This document shows positions 1 to 6,152 of a stretch of DNA of 7,465 nucleotides, in pieces; the stretch's first letter is position 1; each line of letters starts with the position of its first letter. A program made the position numbers and the translations under genes. The notes under the pieces were generated by a model. It ran no database searches. It was not told where the DNA came from and worked only from the letters and a program-made list of their open reading frames with translations. This DNA comes from Flavobacteriaceae bacterium (GTDB taxonomy: Bacteria; Bacteroidota; Bacteroidia; Flavobacteriales; Flavobacteriaceae), in the NCBI GenBank assembly GCA_013042825.1, contig JABDPL010000251.1:1-7465 (forward strand), given 5' to 3'.

Positions 1-202
1 ACTTATCAAAGCACCGTATTTCTTCCTGGCTGTAGGTAGCCAGGCTAACGTTGGCGGTGCGGCCTCTGCCCCTATTGTTGCGGCGGCTTTCCACCCGTCC
101 CTGGCTACGGTGGGTGTATTATTAGCCGTATTTGGATATGCCATCGGAACCGTGGCCGCAATAGGTTGTACCATTTTGATGCAAATTGCAGCCGGTGGAT
201 AA
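1..202 (+). CDS. DUF819 (YjcL-like) integral membrane protein, C-terminal fragment
   Basis: The reading frame is open from base 2 to a TAA at 200-202 and gives the last 66 residues of a protein whose start lies left of the window. The visible part has the Gly/Ala-rich segment SQANVGGAASAPIVAAAF (residues 13-30), then a hydrophobic stretch (about residues 34-63) that is probably the last transmembrane helix. This matches what I know of the C-terminal end of DUF819 proteins, polytopic inner-membrane proteins of unsettled function often described as transporter-like. Family assignment is by recognition of this motif and is inference; no substrate can be named. The base composition looks richer in G and C than the following gene, as expected for an Ala/Gly-rich membrane segment. 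The next gene starts 20 nt downstream on the same strand, so the two may be co-transcribed. Confidence 0.8.
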   Translation, partial: LIKAPYFFLAVGSQANVGGAASAPIVAAAFHPSLATVGVLLAVFGYAIGTVAAIGCTILMQIAAGG

Positions 203-222
203 TAAAAGCGCTGTTTAATCCT

Positions 223-918
223 ATGAAAAATCTCATTTATCTCATTCTGATCTTACTTATAGTCTCCTGTTCTACGGAAGAGCCAAACTTTGTTGTTAGT
301 GGAAAGGTTCGCGGACTCCAGAAAGGAACCCTTTATCTTGAACGCGAACAGGACAGCGGTTGGGCGGTTATGGACTCGATGGTTATAAACGGACAACCCG
401 ATTTCGTACTCCAGGGAAGCCTGGAAGAACCAGAGGTTTTGATGTTACGACTGGATGTGGCCAACCTGGACTCACAGAGACTCAAATTTTTTGGTGCCCC
501 CGGGGTTATTAGTGTACATACCTCCCTAAAACGGTTCTATTATGATGCCAAAATATCAGGATCGGAACAGCAGGAGCTGCTCAATGCATATGAGGATATG
601 ATCAGTCGTTTTAATGAAAAAAACCTGGAACTGATCAAAAAACAGCTGGAAACAGGCAATGATAGTATTCAGGTAGCCGCCCTGAAACAAGAGATGGACA
701 ATTTATTAAAACGCAAATACCTGTTTGCGATCAATTTTGCGATTACGAATAAAACGAGCCAGGTTGCACCCTATATAGCTTTAAGTGAAATCTTTGATGC
801 TAATTTAAAATATCTGGATACCATTTATAAGGCCCTGCCCGATTCTATTGCCGGATCGAAATACGGCAAAGAACTCAAGGGATTTATATCAAGCGCAAAG
901 AAGGACGGCTTAAACTAA
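223..918 (+). CDS. DUF4369-domain lipoprotein without a thioredoxin domain
   Basis: This 231-residue protein starts with a short lipoprotein signal peptide: Lys at position 2, a Leu/Ile-rich core, then the lipobox IVSC with the lipidated Cys at residue 16. That fixes the start at 223. An in-frame ATG at 166 would add 19 residues, lie inside the preceding gene and spoil the signal peptide. Residues about 23-112 form a beta-rich domain of the DUF4369 type (VVSGKVRGLQKGTLYLE, then a DSMVINGQPDF strand). Residues about 113-231 look mostly helical and charged, with SQVAPYIAL at 179-187, as in the linker of DUF4369 proteins that continue into a TlpA/AhpC-type thioredoxin fold. Here the protein ends before any CxxC motif. 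It is probably periplasmic, anchored to the inner or outer membrane by its lipid. Its function is unknown; a role in redox or envelope stress is only suggested by relatives. The gene converges on the 88-residue gene with 18 nt between the stops. Confidence 0.85.
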   Translation: MKNLIYLILILLIVSCSTEEPNFVVSGKVRGLQKGTLYLEREQDSGWAVMDSMVINGQPDFVLQGSLEEPEVLMLRLDVANLDSQRLKFFGAPGVISVHTSLKRFYYDAKISGSEQQELLNAYEDMISRFNEKNLELIKKQLETGNDSIQVAALKQEMDNLLKRKYLFAINFAITNKTSQVAPYIALSEIFDANLKYLDTIYKALPDSIAGSKYGKELKGFISSAKKDGLN

Positions 919-936
919 ATCAAATGGCGGGTAATT

Positions 937-1203
937 CTATAGCTTACTCAGCTTATCGATAAGCTTCTGGCCGCGATCTTCCAATTCCCTGCTAACCGAT
1001 TTTAAATGGTCAGATCTGCTCTCAACAGCACGATCACTCACCTTAACGATCAATTCATCAAAGGTCTGAATAGTCTCGTCGATCAGGGCTTCGCTTTTCT
1101 TTAAATCGCCCTTCGAGTTTTCAAGTTCCCATACATAAATCCTTTCAATAATGTCTCCGAGAACATGATTGATATCTTTTTTAAGATCCCTTATACTAGG
1201 CAT
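937..1203 (-). CDS. Small conserved-looking helical protein of unknown function (88 aa)
   Basis: This 88-residue protein has no signal peptide, no membrane segment and no cysteine, so it is probably cytoplasmic. It is rich in Lys, Glu, Asp, Leu and Ile in heptad-like spacing (for example IRDLKKDINHVLGDIIERI at residues 4-22 and SRELEDRGQKLIDKLSKL at 71-88) and should be almost entirely alpha-helical, perhaps a helical hairpin or dimer. The start ATG at 1203 is the only good one. It lies 33 nt downstream of the manA stop on the same strand, so it is likely the last gene of the idi operon. I do not assign a domain. The dense coding sequence, clean start and operon position argue that it is real. 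Its 3' end includes a 16-nt palindrome (950-965), which encodes part of the KLIDKL segment. Confidence 0.75.
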   Translation of the reverse strand: MPSIRDLKKDINHVLGDIIERIYVWELENSKGDLKKSEALIDETIQTFDELIVKVSDRAVESRSDHLKSVSRELEDRGQKLIDKLSKL

Positions 1204-1236
1204 ACGAATAGATTTTGAGTCTCTAAATTAGGGAAA

Positions 1237-2208
1237 TCAGACGAGAACTTCCAATAGTTCCGCCCCTTTGGTGTAAATTTCGAAATCTGTCCTACAAGCA
1301 GGAACAAGCATGGTCTGGCCGGCACTTATTTCAAATAATTCTTTGTCCTGTTCTAGATGCATAGATCCATCCAGACAGATGTAGATCAGGAAGGAATCCC
1401 CATCATTGCGTTTTTTGAAATTATCGGTCAATTTCAGGTAATTGGTTTTGAAATATGGGCAGTCGACCATAGCATTAGGCTGGTCAGGAATATCTTCATA
1501 GTTCACTCTGATATTTTTATTTCCGCTGAAATCGATAGCCGCCACCGCAAGATCATTATGCAATTCCCTTGAACGCCCCTGCTTATCGACCCTGTCCCAA
1601 TCATAGACCCTATATGTAATATCACTGGTTTGTTGAATCTCAGCCAGCATGATCCCACCTCCAATAGCATGGATAAGACCCGCTTCTATAAAAAAAGTGT
1701 CTCCCTTTGAAACGACTTCTTCATTTAGGATCAGGGGTAAGGACTTGTTTTTAAGATGTCTTAAATAAGTGATTTTATCGGTCCCGTCCTTTAATCCAAG
1801 GATGAGGCGAGAGTCCTTATCCACATGCATGACATACCACATCTCGGTTTTTCCGAAGGAATTATGACGGAGCTGGGCGAGAGAATCGTCGGGATGCAAT
1901 TGCACGGACAGGTCAGTTTTAGCATCGATAAATTTTACCAGGATGGGAAACTTCCCGTCAAAACGTTCGTATGTAGAATTTCCCAGAAGCTCACCTTTAT
2001 ATGTTTCAATTAGTTCACTGAGACTTTTACCTTTTAAGTGGCCTGAAGCAACAACCGATGAAAACCCGTCTACGTCACTTATCTCCCAGCTTTCACCAAT
2101 ATTGGACTTGTCTGTTCGTTTTTGAAGTTCGGTCTTGAGTTTTTCTCCTCCCCAGATACGTTCCTGTAAGATCGGAGTGAAAATAAGTGGATGAAGCTTT
2201 TCTTGCAT
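1237..2208 (-). CDS. manA: Class I mannose-6-phosphate isomerase (short, Bacillus ManA-like form)
   Basis: This enzyme interconverts mannose 6-phosphate and fructose 6-phosphate in the cytoplasm, feeding mannose into glycolysis or supplying mannose phosphate for GDP-sugars and glycan synthesis. At 323 residues it matches the short class I form rather than the longer E. coli form. The N-terminus has the family pattern PLIFTPILQERIWGG. The zinc site is visible as Gln103 and His105 in SVQLHPDD, Glu122 in GKTEMWYV and His180 in FIEAGLIHAIGGG. The conserved arginine segment ITYRVYDWDR (197-206) follows. Residues about 225-323 form the second, smaller cupin-like domain (SAGQTMLVPA). The start at 2208 lies 4 nt after the stop of the pterin enzyme, which indicates co-transcription. 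No key residue is missing. The ligand assignments rest on motif alignment from memory. Confidence 0.95.
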   Translation of the reverse strand: MQEKLHPLIFTPILQERIWGGEKLKTELQKRTDKSNIGESWEISDVDGFSSVVASGHLKGKSLSELIETYKGELLGNSTYERFDGKFPILVKFIDAKTDLSVQLHPDDSLAQLRHNSFGKTEMWYVMHVDKDSRLILGLKDGTDKITYLRHLKNKSLPLILNEEVVSKGDTFFIEAGLIHAIGGGIMLAEIQQTSDITYRVYDWDRVDKQGRSRELHNDLAVAAIDFSGNKNIRVNYEDIPDQPNAMVDCPYFKTNYLKLTDNFKKRNDGDSFLIYICLDGSMHLEQDKELFEISAGQTMLVPACRTDFEIYTKGAELLEVLV

Positions 2209-2212
2209 AAAT

Positions 2213-2620
2213 TTATCCAGGGTAGGTTACAAAATTCCTGGGCGTTTCATACAAGGTAACTTCCAGATCCTGATCTGCGGTTAGCTTCGGCTTCAGCTTG
2301 TTATAAATAACCACCACAATATTCTCGGCCGTAGGATTAAGATCGGCAAATTCAGGAACTTCAAGATTGAGGTTTTTGTGATCGAATGCATCCTCCACCT
2401 CGGTTTTGATCCAGTCCTTCAAATGCTTCATATCAATAACATAACCGGTTTCAGGATCGATCTCTCCTGTAACACTCACGATAAGTTCGTAATTATGACC
2501 ATGGAAATTCGGGTTATTACACTTTCCGAATACGGCATCGTTCTTTTCAAAACTCCAGTCCTTGCGGTAAAGTCGGTGAGCCGCATTAAAATGGGCCTTT
2601 CTGCTAACTGTCACTCTCAT
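2213..2620 (-). CDS. 6-pyruvoyl-tetrahydropterin synthase / QueD family enzyme (CxxxxxHGH type)
   Basis: This 135-residue single-domain protein of the T-fold PTPS/QueD family should act on 7,8-dihydroneopterin triphosphate. Zinc ligands are His15 (FNAAH), His40 and His42 (HGH). The likely catalytic Cys is Cys34, with Asp80-His81 (AFDHKNL) completing the proton relay and Glu125 (LYETPRN) anchoring the pterin. PTAEN at 96-100 is also typical. Cys and HGH are separated by five residues (CNNPNFHGHNY), the pattern of tetrahydrobiopterin-type PTPS. Classical queuosine QueD has three. In practice bacterial members are often annotated as 6-carboxytetrahydropterin synthase, so the product is unresolved and no symbol is given. 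No queC, queE or folE gene is visible in the window. The start is separated by one base from the idi stop (TAA-A-ATG), a tight operon junction, and manA follows after 4 nt. Confidence 0.9.
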   Translation of the reverse strand: MRVTVSRKAHFNAAHRLYRKDWSFEKNDAVFGKCNNPNFHGHNYELIVSVTGEIDPETGYVIDMKHLKDWIKTEVEDAFDHKNLNLEVPEFADLNPTAENIVVVIYNKLKPKLTADQDLEVTLYETPRNFVTYPG

Positions 2621-2621
2621 T

Positions 2622-3140
2622 TTACTCCTGATTTATATGATCATAAAACTTTTCAAAAATAATCTTGAACCATGCCGTGTACTGCTCAGGACTATCCCTG
2701 ATATCATTTTTGACATCCTCAAGTTTCATCCATTTCCAATCGGCTACCTCATCGGTGTTAATATGTGGTTCGTCGTTGAAATAACCTACCAGAATATGAT
2801 CCAGTTCATGTTCGGTAAGTCCGTTATCAAACGGTGCTTTATAAATAAAAGAGGTGGTTTCGGTGAGTTCAGTAGTGAATCCCATTTCTTCCATCAATCG
2901 TCGTTTTCCGGCCTCGATATTCGATTCACCTTCCCGCTGATGGCTGCAACAAGTGTTTGTCCATAAGCCTGGGGAGTGATACTTTGTCAGTGCCCGCTGC
3001 TGAAGCATTAATTCATTCCTCTCATTAAAGATAAAAACGGAAAAGGCCCGGTGTAAAAGCGCTTTTTCATGAGCCATCATCTTGGGCATCAGTCCGATCA
3101 TATCATCGTCTTTATCAACAAGTATCACATAGTCTTCCAT
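2622..3140 (-). CDS. idi: Type 1 isopentenyl-diphosphate delta-isomerase
   Basis: This cytoplasmic Nudix-fold enzyme interconverts isopentenyl and dimethylallyl diphosphate, balancing precursors for quinones, undecaprenyl phosphate and carotenoids. With the start at 3140 it has 172 residues, close to the usual bacterial length. Visible features are the opening MEDYVILVDKDD, metal-ligand candidates His24 and His30 (AHEKALLHRAF), the catalytic Cys65 and His67 in GLWTNTCCSH, the Nudix-like helix GESNIEAGKRRLMEEMG (71-87), and the acidic pair Glu110/Glu112 in TEHELDH, expected for metal binding and protonation. An in-frame ATG at 3188 would add 16 residues, but it sits directly against the U-tract of the upstream terminator, and the family N-terminus aligns to the 3140 start, so the shorter form is preferred. 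This is the first gene of the minus-strand cluster idi, PTPS-like, manA, 88-aa gene. Confidence 0.93.
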   Translation of the reverse strand: MEDYVILVDKDDDMIGLMPKMMAHEKALLHRAFSVFIFNERNELMLQQRALTKYHSPGLWTNTCCSHQREGESNIEAGKRRLMEEMGFTTELTETTSFIYKAPFDNGLTEHELDHILVGYFNDEPHINTDEVADWKWMKLEDVKNDIRDSPEQYTAWFKIIFEKFYDHINQE

Positions 3141-3145
3141 GTAAA

Positions 3146-3153
3146 CAAAATTA
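3146..3153 (-). promoter_or_regulatory. Candidate Bacteroidota -7 element upstream of idi
   Basis: On the minus strand TAATTTTG fits the Bacteroidota sigma factor -7 consensus TAnnTTTG exactly. It ends 5 nt before the chosen idi start, so transcription would begin close to the ATG, giving a nearly leaderless mRNA. No TTG lies at the usual spacing of about 19-21 nt upstream; the nearest one is 13 nt away, which is too short. The assignment is therefore weak. A promoter somewhere in 3141-3188 is expected because a terminator lies just upstream. Confidence 0.3.
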
Positions 3154-3188
3154 CCCTTAAAAATAGCAACTTTTAATAATGTTTTCAT

Positions 3189-3217
3189 AAAAAAAACTGC
3201 CTCCTAGGAGGCAGTTT
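3189..3217 (-). terminator. Rho-independent terminator after the OmpA/PorE-like gene
   Basis: Bases 3194-3217 form a perfect 24-nt palindrome made of half-sites AAACTGCCTCCT and AGGAGGCAGTTT. On the minus strand the stem is followed by an unbroken run of T (complement of the eight A at 3189-3196, partly inside the stem). It starts 21 nt after the stop of the OmpA-family gene and ends that operon. On the plus strand only three T follow the stem, and no plus-strand gene ends here. Confidence 0.92.
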
Positions 3218-3238
3218 ATTCAACTTCTAACTAATATA

Positions 3239-5182
3239 TCACATTTGAATTACAATGAAATCACTTCTTCTGTTTTGTTGATGTTCATCTTCTGAACATT
3301 TTACGCCGTCGCCACAGTCGTTTGACAAGGCAGTCTCACCGTATCCGCGACCGCTGATCCGCTTAGGATCGATTCCCCCAATTTCAATAATATATTTTAT
3401 GGTTGAATTATTTCGTCTTTGCGATAGGGCTTCATTATAAGCGTTGGTTGCCCGGCTATCGGTGTGCGACTGCACATCGATTCGCATGTCTGGATACTGG
3501 TTCAGAACAGCAATAACCTTCTGCAGTTCTACTTCGGCATCTGGTCTGATATTCCATTTATCCAGATCGAAATAAATCGGATTAAGATCCAGGGCGTCTC
3601 TCAAATTTGTACCTTCGGTTACGACCACCTCATCACTGCTTATTTCAAGATCGAGTAATAAGGTTTCTTTCCTATTGTCGGTTGTCGCAATTCGATCCTC
3701 ATCCGTACTGTAATTCTCCTTTTCTACGCGCACCAAATATTCTTTCTCGCAATTCAGATCGGCAAATTTGTATTTGGCATCCTCGCCAACGATCATCTCC
3801 TCGATCTGCTGTCCGGCCTGATCAAATAGCCTGACCTTAGCTCCGGGAATAAGTTCCTTTGTTCTTTCATCAAAAACAATTCCTTCAAGATCCTGCAGAC
3901 AATCCGGGATCTTAAAGAAATAAATATCATCATCGCCTTTTCCTCCATCGCGGTTTGAAGTAAAGAAGCCTTCTTTGGTTCCTAAATTCTCATAATAGGC
4001 AAAATCGTCTTTAGAACTGTTGATCGGTTTGCCCACATTCTCAACGATCAATTGCTCATGGTTATCTAATTTTAACTCAAAATCACGTACCATAAAGATA
4101 TCCAGGCCACCCAGGCCGGTAAGGCCGTTTGATGAAAAATACAGGTCTCCTTTTGAATTGATATAGGGGAAGGATTCTGACCCCTCTGTATTTACCGCAG
4201 ATCCCAGGTGAACAGGTTCACCAAGGGTACCATCGTCATTAATATCGGCCATAAAGAGGTCTGAATTTCCTACAGTCCCTTCCATATCGGATGCAAAATA
4301 TACCCGCGTACCATAGACGTTCACGGTAGGATGAGCCACGCTATAATACTGACTGTTGAAATGCACAGATTCAATATCACCCCAAGAGCCATCCTCCTGT
4401 AGTTTGGCACGATACATCTGCAGGCGGTTCACGCCTTCATCATCGCGTTCAAGATTTCTTTTGAAGTAATTGTTTCTGGTGAAATATACCACATCATCGG
4501 TTGGTAGAAAAGACGCAGTTGATTCGTGATATTTGGTGTTTATCCGGTCATCGAACTTCCTGACATCGGTATAATTACCATCGTCTTGTTTTGTTGCTGT
4601 GTAAAGCTCCAGAAAAGGCTGCCCATTCCAGTTATAGGTCTTTTGCTTGGTATCTCTTGATGAAGCAAAAATGAACTGGTCCTTGTATTGGTTTGCTCCA
4701 AAATCTGACCATTCGGTATTCAGATCCAGATTGGTCACCGGAAAGGTCTCACTCAATCCCTCAATACTTTTAAGGTAATCCCTCTTCGAAAGAAACCCTT
4801 TTGTACGCAGTTCATCTGAGCGGATCTCGGCAAACCGTTCCATCCATTTATCCGATTCCTCGTACTGTTCAGAGAACTTTAGTGCCTGGGCGTAACGGAA
4901 ATAGAGTTCTGAATCTATAGGTCGGCCCATGGCCATCAGCTTGCCATACCATTTTACAGCATCTTCCATCTCATTATTGAAATAAAAGGCATTACCTAAT
5001 TTCTCAAAAAGATCTACAGATTCAAAACCTGCTCTGGCCACATCGAGCAGAATATCTGTTGTCTTGATATAAGAAAACTTATCATAATCTTTAGAGGCTC
5101 TGCTTAGGTTGCCTTTTTGAGCATAACCGGTCCAGCTTAGGGCCAGGATACTGCAAATTATTATGTAAGATCGTAGTTTCAT
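3239..5182 (-). CDS. PorE-like OmpA-family protein (TPR, beta-propeller, CRD, OmpA C-terminal)
   Basis: This 647-residue exported protein has a Sec signal peptide (cleavage likely after GYA, residue 21; no lipobox). The order of domains is: TPR-like helices (about 40-125; LGNAFYFNNEMEDAVKWYGK), a WD40/PD40-like beta-propeller (about 145-425) with repeated blades such as YFASD, DLYFSSNG, GGLDIFM and GFFTSNRDGGKGDDDIYFF, a carboxypeptidase-regulatory-like beta domain (about 430-515; LEGIVFDERTKELIPGAKV), and an OmpA C-terminal peptidoglycan-binding domain (about 530-647). In the last, Asp575 (SHTDSR) and Arg590 (LSQRR) are the expected diaminopimelate-contacting pair, and RGYGE and HQQNRRSDF are also present. 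This order matches PorE, which in Porphyromonas links the T9SS to peptidoglycan. Cys428/Cys478 bracket the regulatory-like domain and Cys623/Cys629 lie in an OmpA loop, suggesting disulfides. It follows the PorP/SprF gene by 11 nt and is followed by a strong terminator. A paralogue of PorE rather than the core subunit is the safer reading. Confidence 0.9.
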   Translation of the reverse strand: MKLRSYIIICSILALSWTGYAQKGNLSRASKDYDKFSYIKTTDILLDVARAGFESVDLFEKLGNAFYFNNEMEDAVKWYGKLMAMGRPIDSELYFRYAQALKFSEQYEESDKWMERFAEIRSDELRTKGFLSKRDYLKSIEGLSETFPVTNLDLNTEWSDFGANQYKDQFIFASSRDTKQKTYNWNGQPFLELYTATKQDDGNYTDVRKFDDRINTKYHESTASFLPTDDVVYFTRNNYFKRNLERDDEGVNRLQMYRAKLQEDGSWGDIESVHFNSQYYSVAHPTVNVYGTRVYFASDMEGTVGNSDLFMADINDDGTLGEPVHLGSAVNTEGSESFPYINSKGDLYFSSNGLTGLGGLDIFMVRDFELKLDNHEQLIVENVGKPINSSKDDFAYYENLGTKEGFFTSNRDGGKGDDDIYFFKIPDCLQDLEGIVFDERTKELIPGAKVRLFDQAGQQIEEMIVGEDAKYKFADLNCEKEYLVRVEKENYSTDEDRIATTDNRKETLLLDLEISSDEVVVTEGTNLRDALDLNPIYFDLDKWNIRPDAEVELQKVIAVLNQYPDMRIDVQSHTDSRATNAYNEALSQRRNNSTIKYIIEIGGIDPKRISGRGYGETALSNDCGDGVKCSEDEHQQNRRSDFIVIQM

Positions 5183-5193
5183 AGTTAAAAGAT

Positions 5194-6126
5194 TTAAAAG
5201 AATCGGGGTGATAATAATCTACCCAGAGGTTGCAGTTCAAAACGAAGCATGATCTCGTGGGTACCGCTGTTGTAATTGCTTAATTCAGTGGCGGTAAGAT
5301 CGTACGCATATCCAATGAATAAGCCATCGCTTAACTGGAATCCGGCCAGCCCGCTGAAAGAATCATCCCAGCGATAGGCAAGGCCAAGTGTCAATTTCTG
5401 ACTTATAAGTGCGTTTGCAGAAATATCTGCGATAACAGGCGCTCCCGGAACAGCCTTAACCAGGAATGCCGGCTTCAATTTCAGGTTTCGGCCTGCATCG
5501 AACACCACACCACCTATAAAATAATAGTGCATCCGTTCTTTAGCGACAGACTCCTGGAAATCATCATAGTGACTTGTGGTAATGAAATTCGGCACGGCCG
5601 CACCCAGGTACCATTTTTCACTGTGCAGGTACAAGCCTGCACCGATCACCGGTGAAAACAAGCTCAGATCCTGCTGGAAAGCGGCATCAGGATTTTGGAA
5701 TACACCTTCACTCCAGTTGGTCTCCAGGATATGAAATCCACCTTTTAGTCCGAACGACAATTTGGTGTCATAGTCATTTACCCTGATGGTGTAGGAGAAA
5801 TTTGCATCTACAAAAGTCTCATTGGAAGGACCAAGGGCATCGTTCACTACCGAAAGGCCCAGGCCGATCTTCTCATTGCGCAGTGGTGAATGGACCACCA
5901 GCGACTGCGTCCTTGGAGCTCCGTCTATCCCAACCCACTGTGTGCGGTGTAGTCCGGAGATACTCAATACTTCTCGCTGACCGGCATACCCAGGGTTAAC
6001 ACTCATGGTGTTATACATGTACTGGGTGTACTGGGGATCCTGCTGAGCATGGGTATCCGTGCTCAGCAGTCCGATTGTTACCAGGAACAATCCCGCCATT
6101 ATTGATGATATGCGTTTCATTTTCAT
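5194..6126 (-). CDS. PorP/SprF-family outer-membrane protein (T9SS cargo partner)
   Basis: This 310-residue protein has a Sec signal peptide with cleavage probably after THA (residue 27). The mature protein opens with the family hallmark QQDPQYTQYMYNTMSVNPGY (28-47), then HRTQWVGIDGAPRTQSL (60-76), and ends in alternating amphipathic strands with IGYAYD and SGTHEIMLRFEL, as expected of an outer-membrane beta-barrel of the PorP/SprF family. In Flavobacterium johnsoniae, SprF is needed to deliver the type B CTD protein SprB to the surface. The upstream gene here ends in a type B CTD, so this protein is probably its dedicated partner. It starts 26 nt after that gene's stop, with no terminator between them, so the genes form an operon. 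A second ATG at 6120 (MKRISS) is an equally plausible start. Flavobacteria usually carry many paralogues, so this is not necessarily the core PorP. Confidence 0.93.
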   Translation of the reverse strand: MKMKRISSIMAGLFLVTIGLLSTDTHAQQDPQYTQYMYNTMSVNPGYAGQREVLSISGLHRTQWVGIDGAPRTQSLVVHSPLRNEKIGLGLSVVNDALGPSNETFVDANFSYTIRVNDYDTKLSFGLKGGFHILETNWSEGVFQNPDAAFQQDLSLFSPVIGAGLYLHSEKWYLGAAVPNFITTSHYDDFQESVAKERMHYYFIGGVVFDAGRNLKLKPAFLVKAVPGAPVIADISANALISQKLTLGLAYRWDDSFSGLAGFQLSDGLFIGYAYDLTATELSNYNSGTHEIMLRFELQPLGRLLSPRFF

Positions 6127-6152
6127 CTGTTTTATTTAATCTTTACTTCGTT

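Noticed and set aside
166..222. Upstream in-frame ATG extending the lipoprotein by 19 residues
   Set aside because: It overlaps the end of the DUF819 gene and moves the lipobox away from a proper signal peptide; the ATG at 223 gives a textbook lipoprotein signal.
919..936. Possible bidirectional terminator between the convergent genes
   Set aside because: No stem-loop followed by a T-run can be seen in these 18 bases.
950..965. Perfect 16-nt palindrome AGCTTATCGATAAGCT near the convergent gene ends
   Set aside because: It lies inside the coding end of the 88-residue gene, has a weak AT-rich stem and no T-run on either side, so it is not supported as a terminator; it may be chance codon use.
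1357..2125. Plus-strand open frames inside manA (1357-1572, 1825-2013, 1943-2125)
   Set aside because: All are antisense to manA, which shows every expected motif; the frames have no recognisable features.
2378..2662. Plus-strand open frame of 94 codons overlapping the PTPS-like gene and the idi end
   Set aside because: It is antisense to well-recognised enzymes, has no domain or signal peptide and is a shadow of constrained coding sequence.
3141..3188. In-frame extension of idi by 16 residues
   Set aside because: The ATG abuts the terminator U-tract and the extra residues do not fit the family N-terminus.
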